Source: Verrucomicrobiota bacterium (GTDB lineage: Bacteria; Verrucomicrobiota; Verrucomicrobiia; Limisphaerales; SXQI01). From it: a stretch of DNA of 5,324 bases. The notes beneath the pieces are model-generated. The model did no database searches, was not told where the DNA came from, and saw only the letters and a program-made list of their open reading frames with translations. Within the stretch, counting starts at the first letter, position 1. Each line of letters begins with the position of its first letter. Location of the stretch: positions 1 to 5,324 of the forward strand of contig WBXJ01000199.1 in the NCBI GenBank assembly GCA_008933045.1, given 5' to 3'. Shown here one piece after another: positions 5,277 to 5,324 of this stretch. A program made the translations under genes and the position numbers.

Positions 5277-5323
5277 GAGGAGGCTACTTCCAAATCACCG
5301 CCATGCACCCAACAGAAAGGCGA
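5273..5323 (-). CDS. C-terminal end of an upstream gene, probably TolQ/ExbB (partial)
   Basis: One minus-strand frame is open from the window edge and stops in TGA overlapping the tolR ATG as ATGA, the same coupling seen between the TolA-like gene and tolB. It encodes only 16 residues, ending LEVASS, too few to identify. TolQ is inferred solely because tolR needs a TolQ partner and tolQ usually lies immediately upstream. The other two frames also stop before tolR, so this frame choice is not proven. Confidence 0.35.
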   Translation of the reverse strand, partial: SPFCWVHGGDLEVASS

Positions 5324-5324
5324 A

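Noticed and set aside
1..5324. Mobile elements, CRISPR repeats, tRNA or rRNA genes, riboswitches
   Set aside because: No transposase motifs, regularly spaced repeats, cloverleaf-like sequences or recognisable aptamer cores were seen; the window is densely filled with housekeeping envelope genes.

Overview
The window looks like a chromosomal stretch of a Gram-negative (diderm) bacterium. It carries most of a Tol-Pal outer-membrane energy-transduction operon followed by a complete twin-arginine translocation (Tat) locus, all on the minus strand, with one short secreted-protein gene converging from the plus strand. Moderate GC content, two tandem TatA proteins with no TatB, a TonB-type C-terminus on the TolA-position protein, and Shine-Dalgarno-poor gene starts would suit the Planctomycetota/Verrucomicrobiota side of the tree, Verrucomicrobiota being my best guess. 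That placement is inference from protein style, not from a marker gene.

Reading the minus strand from right to left: a few codons of an upstream gene, probably tolQ/exbB, end in an ATGA overlap with tolR (5276-4860). Two bases later comes a TolA/TonB-like linker protein (4857-3889), which overlaps tolB (3892-2720) by four bases. After 29 bases comes the lipoprotein gene pal (2690-2055). A GC-rich hairpin with a T-rich tail (2030-1993) probably ends the tol transcript 25 bases past the pal stop. A second unit follows: tatA copy 1 (1918-1658), tatA copy 2 (1580-1305) and tatC (1276-473). The plus-strand gene at 6-467 encodes a small exported protein of unknown function and ends only 5 bases from the tatC stop.

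Together, TolQ (off-window), TolR and the TolA-like protein would form the inner-membrane motor and its trans-periplasmic arm. TolB is the periplasmic beta-propeller and Pal the peptidoglycan-binding outer-membrane lipoprotein; this system drives outer-membrane constriction at division. TatA and TatC form the export pore and receptor for folded proteins.

I do not see a previously undescribed system. The points most worth a second look are the old tandem tatA duplication, an 8-base word (GGTTTAAG) repeated in the leaders of all three tat genes, the absence of recognisable Shine-Dalgarno sequences, a shortened TolB N-terminal domain, substitutions at usually conserved TatC positions, and the unidentified exported protein. 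No stretch over 300 bases lacks a gene; the longest gap is 136 bases (1919-2054).
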